Of a DNA stretch of 64,000 bases, positions 19,165 through 27,075 are shown piece after piece; position 1 is the stretch's first letter; each line of letters starts with the position of its first letter. The translations under genes were made by a program, and so were the position numbers. Origin of the DNA: Teredinibacter turnerae (GTDB taxonomy: Bacteria > Pseudomonadota > Gammaproteobacteria > Pseudomonadales > Cellvibrionaceae). The notes beneath the pieces are model-generated. The model saw nothing but the letters and a program-made list of their open reading frames with translations. It searched no databases and was not told where the DNA came from. The stretch spans positions 620,001-684,000 of the forward strand of contig NZ_CP149817.1 in the NCBI RefSeq assembly GCF_037935975.1. The letters run 5' to 3'.

Positions 19165-19271
19165 GGAGGTAACTACCTTGCCTGGCATAAAACACAACAA
19201 TACTGTTTGCGCTGTTCCTTGGAGTCTTGATCGACTTCAGCCTGGGGCTGTGCGTCTATCTGGTGTCTGCT
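19165..19271 (+). other. Possible degenerate small membrane-peptide gene
   Basis: A strong Shine-Dalgarno GGAGGT (19163-19168 region) precedes TTG 19179 by 7 bases, but that frame gives an unremarkable 31-residue peptide. The next frame, without a start codon, encodes a plausible membrane peptide (ILFALFLGVLIDFSLGLCVY, then LVSASAKIW and a stop). Skipping one base near the AAAAC at about 19190 would join the two. It could be a decayed or frameshifted small gene. Confidence 0.25.
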
Positions 19272-19275
19272 AGTG

Positions 19276-19312
19276 CAAAAATCTGGTAGGCACCTCGCCT
19301 TTCAGATTTTTA
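19276..19312 (+). terminator. Hairpin AAAAATCTG / CAGATTTTT
   Basis: Inverted repeat flanking a 17-base loop and ending in a short T run. It overlaps the end of the possible small peptide frame and may be its terminator. Confidence 0.4.
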
Positions 19313-19328
19313 GTTAATCACTTAATTA

Positions 19329-19368
19329 AAAAACCCGAGGGGCGAAACTCCCTCGGGTTTTTTTTCGC
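19329..19368 (+). terminator. Strong Rho-independent terminator
   Basis: AAAACCCGAGGG / CCCTCGGGTTTTTTTT hairpin with an A-rich 5' side, so it could stop transcription in either direction. Confidence 0.85.
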
Positions 19369-19430
19369 CTACAAAAAGGTGACATTGCCCGATAAAAACA
19401 CGCCGATTACGGCAGAACTGGCAGAGCGTT

Positions 19431-19790
19431 ATGAGCGAAACTATTTGGGTAAAAATTGAAACCACCAAAGGCAACGACGATGTGTGGTCGTTCAAAGGCC
19501 TTATGTGGCAACGTGATTTTGAAAAAATCACATCCAACGAACAACGTGACGGGTATTTTCAATTAAATAACGTGTATTGGATTTCCACGGTTTACGATGA
19601 TTCTGGAAACAGCGAGGAGGAAAAGCTGTATCAATATGGTAAGGGTAAACTTGAAGCGTTTCGTGGTGACCTCTATTTAAAGGTTGAACACCTGGTGTCT
19701 ATTGCGCCGATTGATGGGGCGAGCGAACTGGAACGCTATCAAAAACGACAAGATTCGCCGTTGCGCGCGGTCACGCCGATCCGGTCGTGA
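19431..19790 (+). CDS. Hypothetical protein
   Basis: 119 residues from ATG 19431. Soluble and mixed-charge, with no signal peptide or membrane segment. The sequence has regular beta-strand character (MSETIWVKIETTKGNDDVW, YFQLNNVYWISTVYDD) and a basic C-terminus ending VTPIRS. Family not recognised. It lies after a strong terminator and converges on the DUF4112 gene. The start is supported only weakly (GAGCG upstream). Confidence 0.6.
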   Translation: MSETIWVKIETTKGNDDVWSFKGLMWQRDFEKITSNEQRDGYFQLNNVYWISTVYDDSGNSEEEKLYQYGKGKLEAFRGDLYLKVEHLVSIAPIDGASELERYQKRQDSPLRAVTPIRS

Positions 19791-19839
19791 ACGTGCGCCG
19801 TGGCGTTCGTACATAGGTGCCCGGGTACGCGCGATAACG

Positions 19840-20190
19840 TTACCTGGGCTGTACGCCCTGTTCGTGTTTGTCGAGATGTTTTTGCAGCAGTTCCAGATTG
19901 CGCATATTGGCTTTAAATGCAATGTCAAACAGGTCGCCAATTAATGGAATGGAACCGAGGGTAAAATCGAGAAAAGTGTTGAATATCATGCGAGCAAGCA
20001 CCGTCTTGGGTACGCCCAGTTGCTTCGCTTGCGCGATGATCCACAGCGATATCGCTCCGGTTGCAAAATCGCCGACGCCAGGAATCAAGCCAATTACGCC
20101 ATCGAGTCCGATTCTAATACCACCGGGTAGCGGAATGCTTTTGTCCAGCAGCCATGCGAGATTTTGAGCGGATTTACTGTCTTTTATCAT
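19840..20190 (-). CDS. DUF4112 membrane protein
   Basis: 116 residues. The core with Gly/Pro-rich turns (PGGIRIGLDGVIGLIPGVGD and GSIPLIGDLFDIAFKAN) is typical of DUF4112, a small family with two membrane-associated segments and unknown function. It is the last gene of a three-gene - strand set (Pmp3-like, phospholipase-D-like, DUF4112), 39 bp after the preceding stop. Confidence 0.85.
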   Translation of the reverse strand: MIKDSKSAQNLAWLLDKSIPLPGGIRIGLDGVIGLIPGVGDFATGAISLWIIAQAKQLGVPKTVLARMIFNTFLDFTLGSIPLIGDLFDIAFKANMRNLELLQKHLDKHEQGVQPR

Positions 20191-20229
20191 GGTGTGTCCC
20201 TGCGGGCAGGCCGGGTAAGCGTGTGTGCT

Positions 20230-21525
20230 TTACGTACAGTTCGCCCGTTCGCTGTTGCGATTGTCTATCCGTTCGTGCTCCACCGTTTGTTTGTTCCCGT
20301 CCAGCCGCTTTGCGGTGTTGTCAATGGCATCCCCGTCGCGACGTAAGCGACGCACTAGCGGATTGCCCACTTTAATAAGCACGGCGAATTTAAGCAAGAG
20401 TCGGAAAAACCACCAGGATACGCGATAGCCGATACTCTTCAATGAGACGCAGCGGCCGTAGTCCGCCTTATTTATTGCCTCGCTTTCGTCGATCAAGGTT
20501 TCCAGCTCCCCGCGCAGCTCACGGGTCAATGTGCTGTCCTTTACCAGTATATTGGCCTCCAGGTTAAGCGTAAGGCTCCAGGGGTCGAGGTTACTGGAGC
20601 CGATCGTGCACCAATTATCGTCGATCGCGGCAACCTTAGCGTGGAGTGGCCGGGTTTTGTACTCGTAGATCTCAATTCCATGGTGTAGAAAGTGAGCGTA
20701 GTGCGACCGGGCCGCTGTGAGTACCAGAGGGATATCTGGCTTTTTTTGAAAAATTAAACGGACTTTTACGCCCCGGTCTGCCGCTTTGCGCAAGGCGTGG
20801 CGAAGGCGCAACCCCGGAAAAAAGTAGGCGCAAGCCAGCGTGATGCTGTGTTTTGCCTCGTTTATAGCGTCGAGGTAACACATTTCAATAGCTCGCCTTC
20901 GCCCCACATGATTGTCTCGGCAAGTGAGTGCGAGCTCGGTATTTCCCTGGTCCCTCGCAGGCTTCAACGTCGCTTCATCTTTGTAGGGTTCGTCATCTGG
21001 AATATTTTCAAGGCAATGCTTGCGCACCTGATCGGTCGCAGGCCCCTCAATACGCAGCATGAAGTCACGCATGCCGTCTTCACCAAACTTCAAAGTGTAT
21101 TTCTCTGTGAGGTTAACACCACCTACATAGCCAATTTTATTGTCGATGACCGCGAGTTTGCGGTGTAGACGTCCGTATGCCTGCGCATTGAAGGGCAAAC
21201 GATGCTTGGGTTCATAGAGATAAATTTTGATTCCAGCTTTGACGAAGTCAAAAATGAAATCGTCGCTACAAAAATCACTGCTACCATAGGCATCAATGGT
21301 GAGTTTTACCTCTGCGCCATTTGCTACCGCCTTTTTGCAGGCATCGAAAACGCTTTTACCCACATCGTCTTCGGCAAACTCGTAGGTCTCGATGAGGACT
21401 TCCTCTGTCGCCCGCGCGATTTCCTCGACCAAGTCCGGTACAAACTCGTCGCCGTTATTGAGCAATGCAACCTTGTTGCCCGCTTCAAATTCGATGGCCG
21501 AAGCCGTGTGTTTTTTATGTTTCAT
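20230..21525 (-). CDS. Phospholipase-D superfamily protein, cardiolipin synthase-like
   Basis: 431 residues from ATG 21525; an extension to 21579 would run into the Pmp3-like gene in another frame. Two HKD half-sites are visible: H121 in LHRKLAVID and H295 in LHAKVAAID, each followed by a Gly-rich strand (YVGGVNLT, CTIGSSNLD). No N-terminal membrane segments are present, which is like ClsB rather than ClsA. A hydrophobic patch (VSWWFFRLLLKFAVLI) lies near the C-terminus. Members condense phosphatidylglycerol or related lipids to cardiolipin. The gene lies 19 bp after the Pmp3-like gene, suggesting a membrane-stress role. Confidence 0.85.
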   Translation of the reverse strand: MKHKKHTASAIEFEAGNKVALLNNGDEFVPDLVEEIARATEEVLIETYEFAEDDVGKSVFDACKKAVANGAEVKLTIDAYGSSDFCSDDFIFDFVKAGIKIYLYEPKHRLPFNAQAYGRLHRKLAVIDNKIGYVGGVNLTEKYTLKFGEDGMRDFMLRIEGPATDQVRKHCLENIPDDEPYKDEATLKPARDQGNTELALTCRDNHVGRRRAIEMCYLDAINEAKHSITLACAYFFPGLRLRHALRKAADRGVKVRLIFQKKPDIPLVLTAARSHYAHFLHHGIEIYEYKTRPLHAKVAAIDDNWCTIGSSNLDPWSLTLNLEANILVKDSTLTRELRGELETLIDESEAINKADYGRCVSLKSIGYRVSWWFFRLLLKFAVLIKVGNPLVRRLRRDGDAIDNTAKRLDGNKQTVEHERIDNRNSERANCT

Positions 21526-21544
21526 GCTGAAATGCTTGACGTAG

Positions 21545-21703
21545 TTAGCGTCGCGCGATAATCCAGATTGCATGCACAATACCCGGGATGTAACCCAGAA
21601 TTGTCAGCAAAATGTTAATCCAGAAATGAAGGCCGAACCCCACCTGTAAAAATACCCCGACTGGGGGGAGTAGGATAGAGAGCAAAACGCGAATAAGATC
21701 CAT
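21545..21703 (-). CDS. Pmp3/YqaE-family small membrane protein
   Basis: 52 residues: MDLIRVLLSILLPPVGVFLQ at the start, then VGFGLHFWINILLTILGYIP and GIVHAIWIIARR. The LLPP-GVFLQVG turn and the LGYIPGIVHAIWII segment are hallmarks of the Pmp3/YqaE (UPF0057) family, two transmembrane helices, linked to membrane potential and salt or cold stress. AGAGGAT precedes the ATG at a good distance. First gene of the operon with the phospholipase-D-like and DUF4112 genes. Confidence 0.92.
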   Translation of the reverse strand: MDLIRVLLSILLPPVGVFLQVGFGLHFWINILLTILGYIPGIVHAIWIIARR

Positions 21704-22023
21704 GATTGTTATCCTCTGTTGAAATTTACCATCTTCACAATTGCTAAAGCGGGAACTGTGCCAAACAGCGGAAGACCGCGTACTGCGGCCCTTGAGATGC
21801 TGTTGGCTGAGCAGGCTGCAATGAAATAGGCTGCGGGTTTACCCCCTTTTTTACACGTTCGATGGAAAACTTACAGTTGAATGCTGCCCTCTTGCGGGGA
21901 TAGATAGTCTATAGCCCAGAAAATACGGACAGTTCACAAAAAAAATCATCCTAGCACGGTAGTTGCTACGTATAGCAAAAGCGCTCTGTATCGCGCGGTC
22001 AGGACCTTCGGGATGGATAACCA
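21704..22023. other. Divergent intergenic region
   Basis: About 320 bp between the Pmp3-like operon (-) and the DUF2959 gene (+). Promoters for both must lie here, but no unambiguous -35/-10 pair, operator or repeat was recognised. Confidence 0.3.
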
Positions 22024-22665
22024 ATGAAAAACAAAACTCTGCAAGCTTTCTGCTTTGTCGGCGCTTTGAGCGCCTGTTCCAGCGCCTACTACGGCACCAT
22101 GGAAAAGTTCGGCGTTTACAAACGAGATATTATGGTGGACAGGGTGCAGGATGCGCGCAAAGCGCAGGACGACGGTGAAGAGCAGTTTACCAGCGCACTG
22201 GACGCATTCAAATCGGTACATGAATTTGATGGTGGCAAGCTGGAAAAGGTGTACAACACCTTAAATGACGAATATGAAGATTCGCGCGAAGCCGCCGATG
22301 ACATTAGCGAGCGTATTGACGCGATAGAGAGCGTGGCGAACGCTATGTTCCGCGAGTGGCGTAAAGAGCTGGGGGAATACAGTAGTGACTCTCTGCGCAA
22401 AAAAAGCGAATTGCGTTTGAAACAAACGCAGGTGCGCTATGAAGAACTGATAGCTGCGATGCATCAAACCGAATCGCGAATGCAGCCGGTGCTCGCATTG
22501 ATGCTGGATCAGGTATTATTTTTAAAACACAACCTCAACGCCCAGGCAATTCAATCACTGAAAACGGAAGTGCCAAAAATTGATGCGGATGTGGATCGCC
22601 TGTTAAACGCCATGCAAGAGGCTATCGCACAGGCAGACGCGTTCATTGCAGAGATGAAGCGCTAG
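22024..22665 (+). CDS. DUF2959 lipoprotein
   Basis: 213 residues. An N-terminal lipoprotein signal has the box LSAC at about 15-18. The rest is almost wholly helical with heptad-like charge patterns, as in DUF2959 (YYGTMEKFGVYKRDI is a family-typical start). Probably an envelope coiled-coil protein of unknown role. Monocistronic by spacing. Confidence 0.85.
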   Translation: MKNKTLQAFCFVGALSACSSAYYGTMEKFGVYKRDIMVDRVQDARKAQDDGEEQFTSALDAFKSVHEFDGGKLEKVYNTLNDEYEDSREAADDISERIDAIESVANAMFREWRKELGEYSSDSLRKKSELRLKQTQVRYEELIAAMHQTESRMQPVLALMLDQVLFLKHNLNAQAIQSLKTEVPKIDADVDRLLNAMQEAIAQADAFIAEMKR

Positions 22666-22817
22666 TTGGTAAAATTGTGGCGATTGGCGATGACTGTTCT
22701 TCTGCTATCGCTGTATCGCCGTCCCCGATTTCTACCGTTGTTCTGCTAAACACGACCGAAAATCCCTCGATTCGCCACAGTTACTCCTTTTCTTAAATAC
22801 GGCTATCTATTTAACCC

Positions 22818-22848
22818 GGTGGATTTTTTAGACCAAAGAAAATCCACC
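22818..22848. terminator. Hairpin GGTGGATTTT / AAAATCCACC
   Basis: Perfect 10-bp arms around an 11-base loop, 150 bp after the DUF2959 gene. It has T and A runs within the stem and could act as a weak bidirectional terminator; it has no following T tract. Confidence 0.4.
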
Positions 22849-22965
22849 ATGCCGTAATCGTAAAATAACACCATAGTGGTCTTCGAAGAAATTCCTATAT
22901 CTTAAACAGGGGCAGCAGCAACGATGAGCAATATTGAATTGCGTATATCGTAACGCTATTTATTC

Positions 22966-23104
22966 ACCCAGCAATTAAACATCTGATCCTATCTATTAAT
23001 CGTGTGTCTTTAACATACTGGCGAAATCATGGGAGTTTTATAATAGTTCAAGAGCTTACAATGCCCCTGGGCAATGGTGGAGCGTCCCTGTACCGTCATT
23101 ATTG
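22966..23104 (-). repeat. Hairpin-rich interspersed repeat, copy 2
   Basis: Read on the - strand: CACCATTGCCCAGGGGCATT, GTAAGCTCTTGAACTATTAT, ATTTCGCCAGTATGTTAAAG and a TTAATAGATAGGATCAGATG block. These align in order with copies at 18.8, 61.85 and 63.4 kb. The TA-flanked miniature element at 23111 sits within about 10 bp of its 5' edge. Function unknown. Confidence 0.65.
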
Positions 23105-23110
23105 ATACTA

Positions 23111-23373
23111 GGGCCTGTTAACACTAATTCGATTCATTCTGTTGCGGCTAAAATTTCGCTGTCAAGGCGTTTGGAGCATAGTTTGGTTGTTCCAAATGAG
23201 CGATAAACAACGCTGAGAGCGGGATTTTAGCCGCAACCCGCAGGGCTGGGCCTGTATTTCCAGGCTGATGCGTTATTTTTCGCTCGTTTAGCCCGCTAAA
23301 CAACGCCAAAAATGCCTTTCATCCTGAAAATACAGGCTCCAGCAGAGCGAATTGAATTAGTGTTAACAGGCCC
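23111..23373. mobile_element. 263-bp TA-flanked miniature inverted-repeat element, copy 1
   Basis: Terminal inverted repeats begin GGGCCTGTTAACACTAATTC and are matched at the other end by GAATTAGTGTTAACAGGCCC. TA dinucleotides (23109-23110 and 23374-23375) flank it, as expected for IS630/Tc1-type TA target duplication. An internal stem GCGGCTAAAAT / ATTTTAGCCGC is present. No transposase is encoded, so it is non-autonomous. A copy of the same length at 63599-63861 differs at only about three positions. Confidence 0.85.
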
Positions 23374-23436
23374 TAAGCCAGGTTAACAGTCGACGCTGGT
23401 TCTACACACGTCGCGACATGTCTCGGGATCGTTCAC

Positions 23437-24039
23437 TCACATGATGCTTTGGCTAACCCACTTGAGTCCAAAATACATCACTGCCAAAAGAGCAGCAGCA
23501 CCGAGGCTGACGGCAATTGCATGTTTTTTCCACAGGGACTGCGCTTTTTCTCCATAGCGTTTTACCAGGAATGCGAGCCCGTAATAACGCAGGCCACGTG
23601 CGATTACTGCAGCGAGAGCAAAGAGTGTAATTGAGTAGCCCGCAGCACCTGCGGTAATCATGGCCACCTGAAAAGGTATAGGTAATATACCAACTGCCAA
23701 CACTGCCCAGAAGCCGTGGCTGTCGAAAAACGTTTTATAGGAATTATAGGCTGATTGGTAGCCCATGGTATCGATAAACCACTTGCCGACAGATTCATAC
23801 ACCGCCATACCGACGGCGTAACCCACGATGGAGGCAACCAGGCAACCAGCCGTTGTCACAGTTGCCAGTCGCCATATTCGGTCGCGATTTGCCGCCATTA
23901 AGGGAATCAGAATAAGCTCGATTGGAATCGGGATAATAATGGTTTCGAGAAACGACAAAGCGAACAACAGCCAAAGAGCGTGCTTTGATTGAGCGATCTT
24001 GTCGAACCATTTTTTTGCGCTTTGGGATTTAAATTCCAA
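23437..24039 (-). CDS. YqaA-like DedA/VTT-domain membrane protein
   Basis: 200 residues with about five hydrophobic segments. The sequence LSFLETIIIPIPIELILIPL near the N-terminus and VLAVGILPIPFQVAMITAGA in the middle match the SNARE-associated (VTT) domain of the YqaA branch. These proteins act in the inner membrane; DedA relatives are linked to lipid flipping and envelope homeostasis, while YqaA itself is uncharacterised. Single gene, 76 bp after the start of the DUF1206 gene on the same strand. Confidence 0.85.
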   Translation of the reverse strand: MEFKSQSAKKWFDKIAQSKHALWLLFALSFLETIIIPIPIELILIPLMAANRDRIWRLATVTTAGCLVASIVGYAVGMAVYESVGKWFIDTMGYQSAYNSYKTFFDSHGFWAVLAVGILPIPFQVAMITAGAAGYSITLFALAAVIARGLRYYGLAFLVKRYGEKAQSLWKKHAIAVSLGAAALLAVMYFGLKWVSQSIM

Positions 24040-24115
24040 GGTGTGAGTTCCTTTCTTTGCCGGTTGTTATTCATTATCCGCGCTTGGATGGCGAAAGCGC
24101 GGATTGGTGTGCGGT

Positions 24116-24895
24116 CTACGCATTAATGCGGCGGTAGCCTGCCTCGAGAAAGCCATAAACACCGAAAGCGACCAGCCCGAAGGCAATAACTGAGAACAGT
24201 CCTGTGCCATAGTCGCTTTCCTGAATAGTGTGTAGCGCGTCTGCCATGCCGGAAATCTCGCCTTGGTGAGCGATTAGCGCTGAATGAAGTAAGAGAGAGC
24301 CAAGAATGCACCACACCACACCGCGAGCGATCAATCCGAACTGACATAGAATTTTTGCTACAGAGCGGGTATCGGGTATATCCATATGGCGTTCAAATTT
24401 TGCGGTCCAGCCTTTCACAATGTGAGCTATTCCAGCACCAAATACGCATGCGCCAACAATGGCGAGCCCGATCTGACCGATGGTCGAGTCCAACCAACCG
24501 CTTTGCTCTACGCCGCCTGAGTCTTGCTGCGAGCCAAAAACGGCGGACATTGCCCAGTAGGCAAGGAACAGATGTACCAGGCAGCTCACCAGCAGGCCGC
24601 CGCGTATGGCGAGACCTTTTGCGTCTGTGCCGTGGTCGTCCGTATCTTTCACCGCCTGAATAAATCGCCATACGGAATAACCGCATAAACCAATACTCAG
24701 CAAAATAATAAGAAAATAGCCAAACGGCTGCTCCATGATTTTTTGTAAGGCGCCTTTACTATCGGTAACTTCACCACCGCTACCCACGGCAGCAAATACC
24801 GCAAGCGTTCCGACGATAACGTAAATAAGGCCGCGCGATGCGTAGCCTGTTCGCGCCCAAACTTTAAAGTTTTCCTTTGTCTCGGTGTAATGCAT
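24116..24895 (-). CDS. DUF1206 membrane protein
   Basis: 259 residues with six predicted transmembrane helices in three repeated pairs. Each pair begins with a motif like ARTGYASRGLIYVIVG, IRGGLLVSCLVHLFLAYWA or IARGVVWCILGSLLLHSA. This triplication is diagnostic of DUF1206, whose function is not known. It is upstream of the YqaA-like gene on the same strand and may share a transcript with it. Confidence 0.88.
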   Translation of the reverse strand: MHYTETKENFKVWARTGYASRGLIYVIVGTLAVFAAVGSGGEVTDSKGALQKIMEQPFGYFLIILLSIGLCGYSVWRFIQAVKDTDDHGTDAKGLAIRGGLLVSCLVHLFLAYWAMSAVFGSQQDSGGVEQSGWLDSTIGQIGLAIVGACVFGAGIAHIVKGWTAKFERHMDIPDTRSVAKILCQFGLIARGVVWCILGSLLLHSALIAHQGEISGMADALHTIQESDYGTGLFSVIAFGLVAFGVYGFLEAGYRRINA

Positions 24896-25198
24896 CGTCT
24901 AATCCTGTACGCAATCTCTGCAATGTTGCTTTGAAAAATTGTTCTCTCGTTGAATTCTGAGAGCTGTGGTTATTCAGCTTAAAGGCTAATGGTAATTACG
25001 GATTTGCAAATACCGAGCCTTTTATATTATTTCGATGTGAGTATGTATTTTTTTCGAAAGACGGTGGTAACCAGATTTCGAAAAAAATTGGTAATCAATT
25101 TGTCTGGTTTTTAAAAAAATGTGCGCTGGCATAGTCTGTGCGTAATCAGGTTAGCACTCGCGATTGAGTGAACTCATTTACAACGATTGGAGGATGTT
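24896..25198. other. Divergent promoter region
   Basis: About 300 bp, AT-rich, between the DUF1206 gene (-) and the DUF4398 gene (+). GGAGG at 25189-25193 is the ribosome site of the latter. No clear -35/-10 pair or operator was assigned. Confidence 0.35.
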
Positions 25199-25555
25199 AT
25201 GAATATGAGGACGTTAGTTTTATTTTTTCTCGCCGGCTGTCTTATAGCCGTTGCGGGCTGTACCTCGCAGGGCACAGCCCCCAACAGCTTGATGAGTGAA
25301 GCCCAGGCGGATATCCGAACGGCTGAAGAAATGGGCGCAGATCAACTGGCACCCGTTGCATTAGCAGACGCAAAACAACACCTGAAAGACGCAAGGATTG
25401 CAATGGCGGACGAAAAATTTACAAAAGCCCGCTACGACCTGGAGAAGTCAATGGCCGATTCGCAATTCGCCATTGCCAAAACCAATGCGACGCGTTCAAA
25501 CAAAGCTGAGGAGCAGTTGCAGGAAAGTTTGAACACGCTTGAGCAGGAACTATAA
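25199..25555 (+). CDS. DUF4398 lipoprotein
   Basis: 118 residues. GGAGG lies 5 bases before ATG 25199, which decides the start over the in-frame TTG at 25187. The lipoprotein signal has the box VAGC (Cys about 21). The mature part is helical (ADIRTAEEMGADQLAPVALA, DAKQHLKDARIAMADEKF), matching DUF4398, a periplasmic helical domain often found next to or fused with OmpA domains. The next gene starts 19 bp after its stop. Confidence 0.85.
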   Translation: MNMRTLVLFFLAGCLIAVAGCTSQGTAPNSLMSEAQADIRTAEEMGADQLAPVALADAKQHLKDARIAMADEKFTKARYDLEKSMADSQFAIAKTNATRSNKAEEQLQESLNTLEQEL

Positions 25556-25574
25556 CGGAGACAGGAGACGAATT

Positions 25575-26489
25575 ATGAAATACGCAATGAAGAAAATGAC
25601 ATTGGCAACAGCAAGTGCATCGATGATCCTTTTGGCCGGTTGCGCAACCACCCATGAGCCCAGTAATGAATTAACCGAACTGCAAACCCGTTATAACTCT
25701 GTAGTATCCAGCCAGAACCTGGAAGAGTACGCGCCAGTGGCGTTTGACGAAGCGGGTAAATCGATTGCGCGTTTGGAAACGCTCGAGAACGATGACGCCG
25801 ACGATTACGAGTTGGAGCATCAGCAGTACCTCGCAGAGCGAAAGCTCGATACCGCTATTGAACTGGCAAAACACAACCGCAGTCAGGAATATATCGACGA
25901 TGCCGATGTGCGCCGCAAAGATCTGATGCTACAGGCGCGCGAACGCGACTTGACGCAGGCAGAGCGTGAAGCCGCCTTTATGAAATCTCGTGCGGAAGCG
26001 GCGGAGCAGCGCGCGGAGATGGCCGTGGCGCGTGCAAACTCGATGGAAGAAAAAGCATCGCAAATGGCGAGCAAATTGGAGTCGGTGACGACTAAACTCG
26101 ACAAGCGTGGTCTGGTTATCACCATGGGTGATATTTTATTTGCGACCGATGAATCCGAAGTGAAGCCCGGTGCAGTGCGCACGCTGGAAAAAGTGAGTGA
26201 TTTACTGGCAGAGTATCCGGACCGCGAAATTCTTGTTGAAGGTTTCACCGATAGTACTGGTGCTGCAGACTACAACAAGAATTTGAGCGAACGCCGTGCT
26301 GAGGCCGTCGTAGAACAGCTGGTCGACAACGGGCTTGCCGAAGACCGTTTAAGTGCGAAAGGGTATGGTGAGGAGTATCCGGTTGCCTCTAACGATACGG
26401 CAGCAGGTCGACAGCAAAACCGCCGGGTGGAATTGGTGGTCGCCAATAAAGCTGATGAAGCGGTAGACGACCGTGTTGCTCAACGTTAG
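25575..26489 (+). CDS. OmpA-family lipoprotein with DUF4398-like helical region
   Basis: 304 residues from ATG 25575 (AGGAGACG upstream; the open frame reaches 25539 but overlaps the previous gene). The lipobox LAGC places the lipid at Cys23. Residues about 30-160 are a long helical, DUF4398-like and coiled-coil region. The C-terminal OmpA domain (about 170-290) has GDILFATDESEVKPGA, VEGFTDSTG and NLSERRAEAV, the peptidoglycan-binding signature. It probably links the outer membrane to peptidoglycan. It is cotranscribed with the shorter DUF4398 lipoprotein, which shares its helical type. Confidence 0.9.
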   Translation: MKYAMKKMTLATASASMILLAGCATTHEPSNELTELQTRYNSVVSSQNLEEYAPVAFDEAGKSIARLETLENDDADDYELEHQQYLAERKLDTAIELAKHNRSQEYIDDADVRRKDLMLQARERDLTQAEREAAFMKSRAEAAEQRAEMAVARANSMEEKASQMASKLESVTTKLDKRGLVITMGDILFATDESEVKPGAVRTLEKVSDLLAEYPDREILVEGFTDSTGAADYNKNLSERRAEAVVEQLVDNGLAEDRLSAKGYGEEYPVASNDTAAGRQQNRRVELVVANKADEAVDDRVAQR

Positions 26490-26524
26490 TTGCTTATCTC
26501 TTATTGCTAAATTGGTATGTGGTA

Positions 26525-26550
26525 CTCGGGTTTCGGGCTTTTTGCCCGAG
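26525..26550. terminator. Terminator-like hairpin after the OmpA-like gene
   Basis: CTCGGG / CCCGAG outer arms with an inner GGGC-TTTTT-GCCC stem. It lacks a long following T tract, so the strength is uncertain. Confidence 0.45.
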
Positions 26551-26664
26551 CCCGCACATATTTCTGAGGGCAGTTTCAATTGCCTGCTAAAGTTTGCCCC
26601 GTATTTTTATTCCATCGCCTGTCTTTCCCCGCGTTAAAAGCATTTCCCCGTGTTAAAACAGTTG

Positions 26665-26693
26665 TTGACTTCATGTTCTTGTATTTTTATAGT
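26665..26693 (+). promoter_or_regulatory. Sigma-70 promoter of the ArsR/AHSA1 operon
   Basis: -35 TTGACT at 26665-26670 and -10 TATAGT at 26688-26693, separated by 17 bp, about 45 bp before the start codon. Confidence 0.75.
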
Positions 26694-26712
26694 TAGCTAA
26701 TCGGCTAACTAT
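26689..26712. promoter_or_regulatory. Palindromic operator overlapping the -10 element
   Basis: ATAGTTAGC-6 bp-GCTAACTAT, a perfect 9-bp inverted repeat that covers the -10 hexamer and probable transcription start. This is the expected layout for repression by the ArsR-type protein encoded immediately downstream. Confidence 0.7.
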
Positions 26713-26736
26713 TGGGGTGCATAGCGTATTTGCTCG

Positions 26737-27075
26737 ATGAATACATTAGATGCGGTATTTCACGCACTGGGTGACAATACAAGGCGTGCGGTGATCGCTC
26801 GTTTGGGTGACGGGCCTGCCTCTGTTAAGGAATTGGCGGAACCTTTTCCGATGGCATTGCCATCGTTTATGAAGCATATCGCTATTTTAGAGAACAGCGG
26901 GCTGATTACCTCAGAAAAGCAGGGCCGTGTACGTACCTGTCGCTTGCGCGAGGACAATTTCGCGTTAGCACAGCAGTGGTTCGATGCGCAGCGCGACCTG
27001 TGGGAATCCCGCACAGACCGCCTCGCCGATTTCGTTGAAAATCAAATGATGAAAGGAAAAAATCGTGATGGATGA
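26737..27075 (+). CDS. ArsR-family transcriptional regulator
   Basis: 112 residues. A winged helix-turn-helix is visible: VFHALGDNTRRAVIARLGDG, then SVKELAEPFPMALPSFMKHI (recognition helix) and a wing around GRVRTCRLRE. There are no metal-binding Cys pairs, so it belongs with the metal-independent ArsR proteins that accompany SRPBCC/AHSA1 genes. It overlaps the next gene by 8 bp. A palindrome covering its own -10 suggests autorepression. Confidence 0.9.
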   Translation: MNTLDAVFHALGDNTRRAVIARLGDGPASVKELAEPFPMALPSFMKHIAILENSGLITSEKQGRVRTCRLREDNFALAQQWFDAQRDLWESRTDRLADFVENQMMKGKNRDG

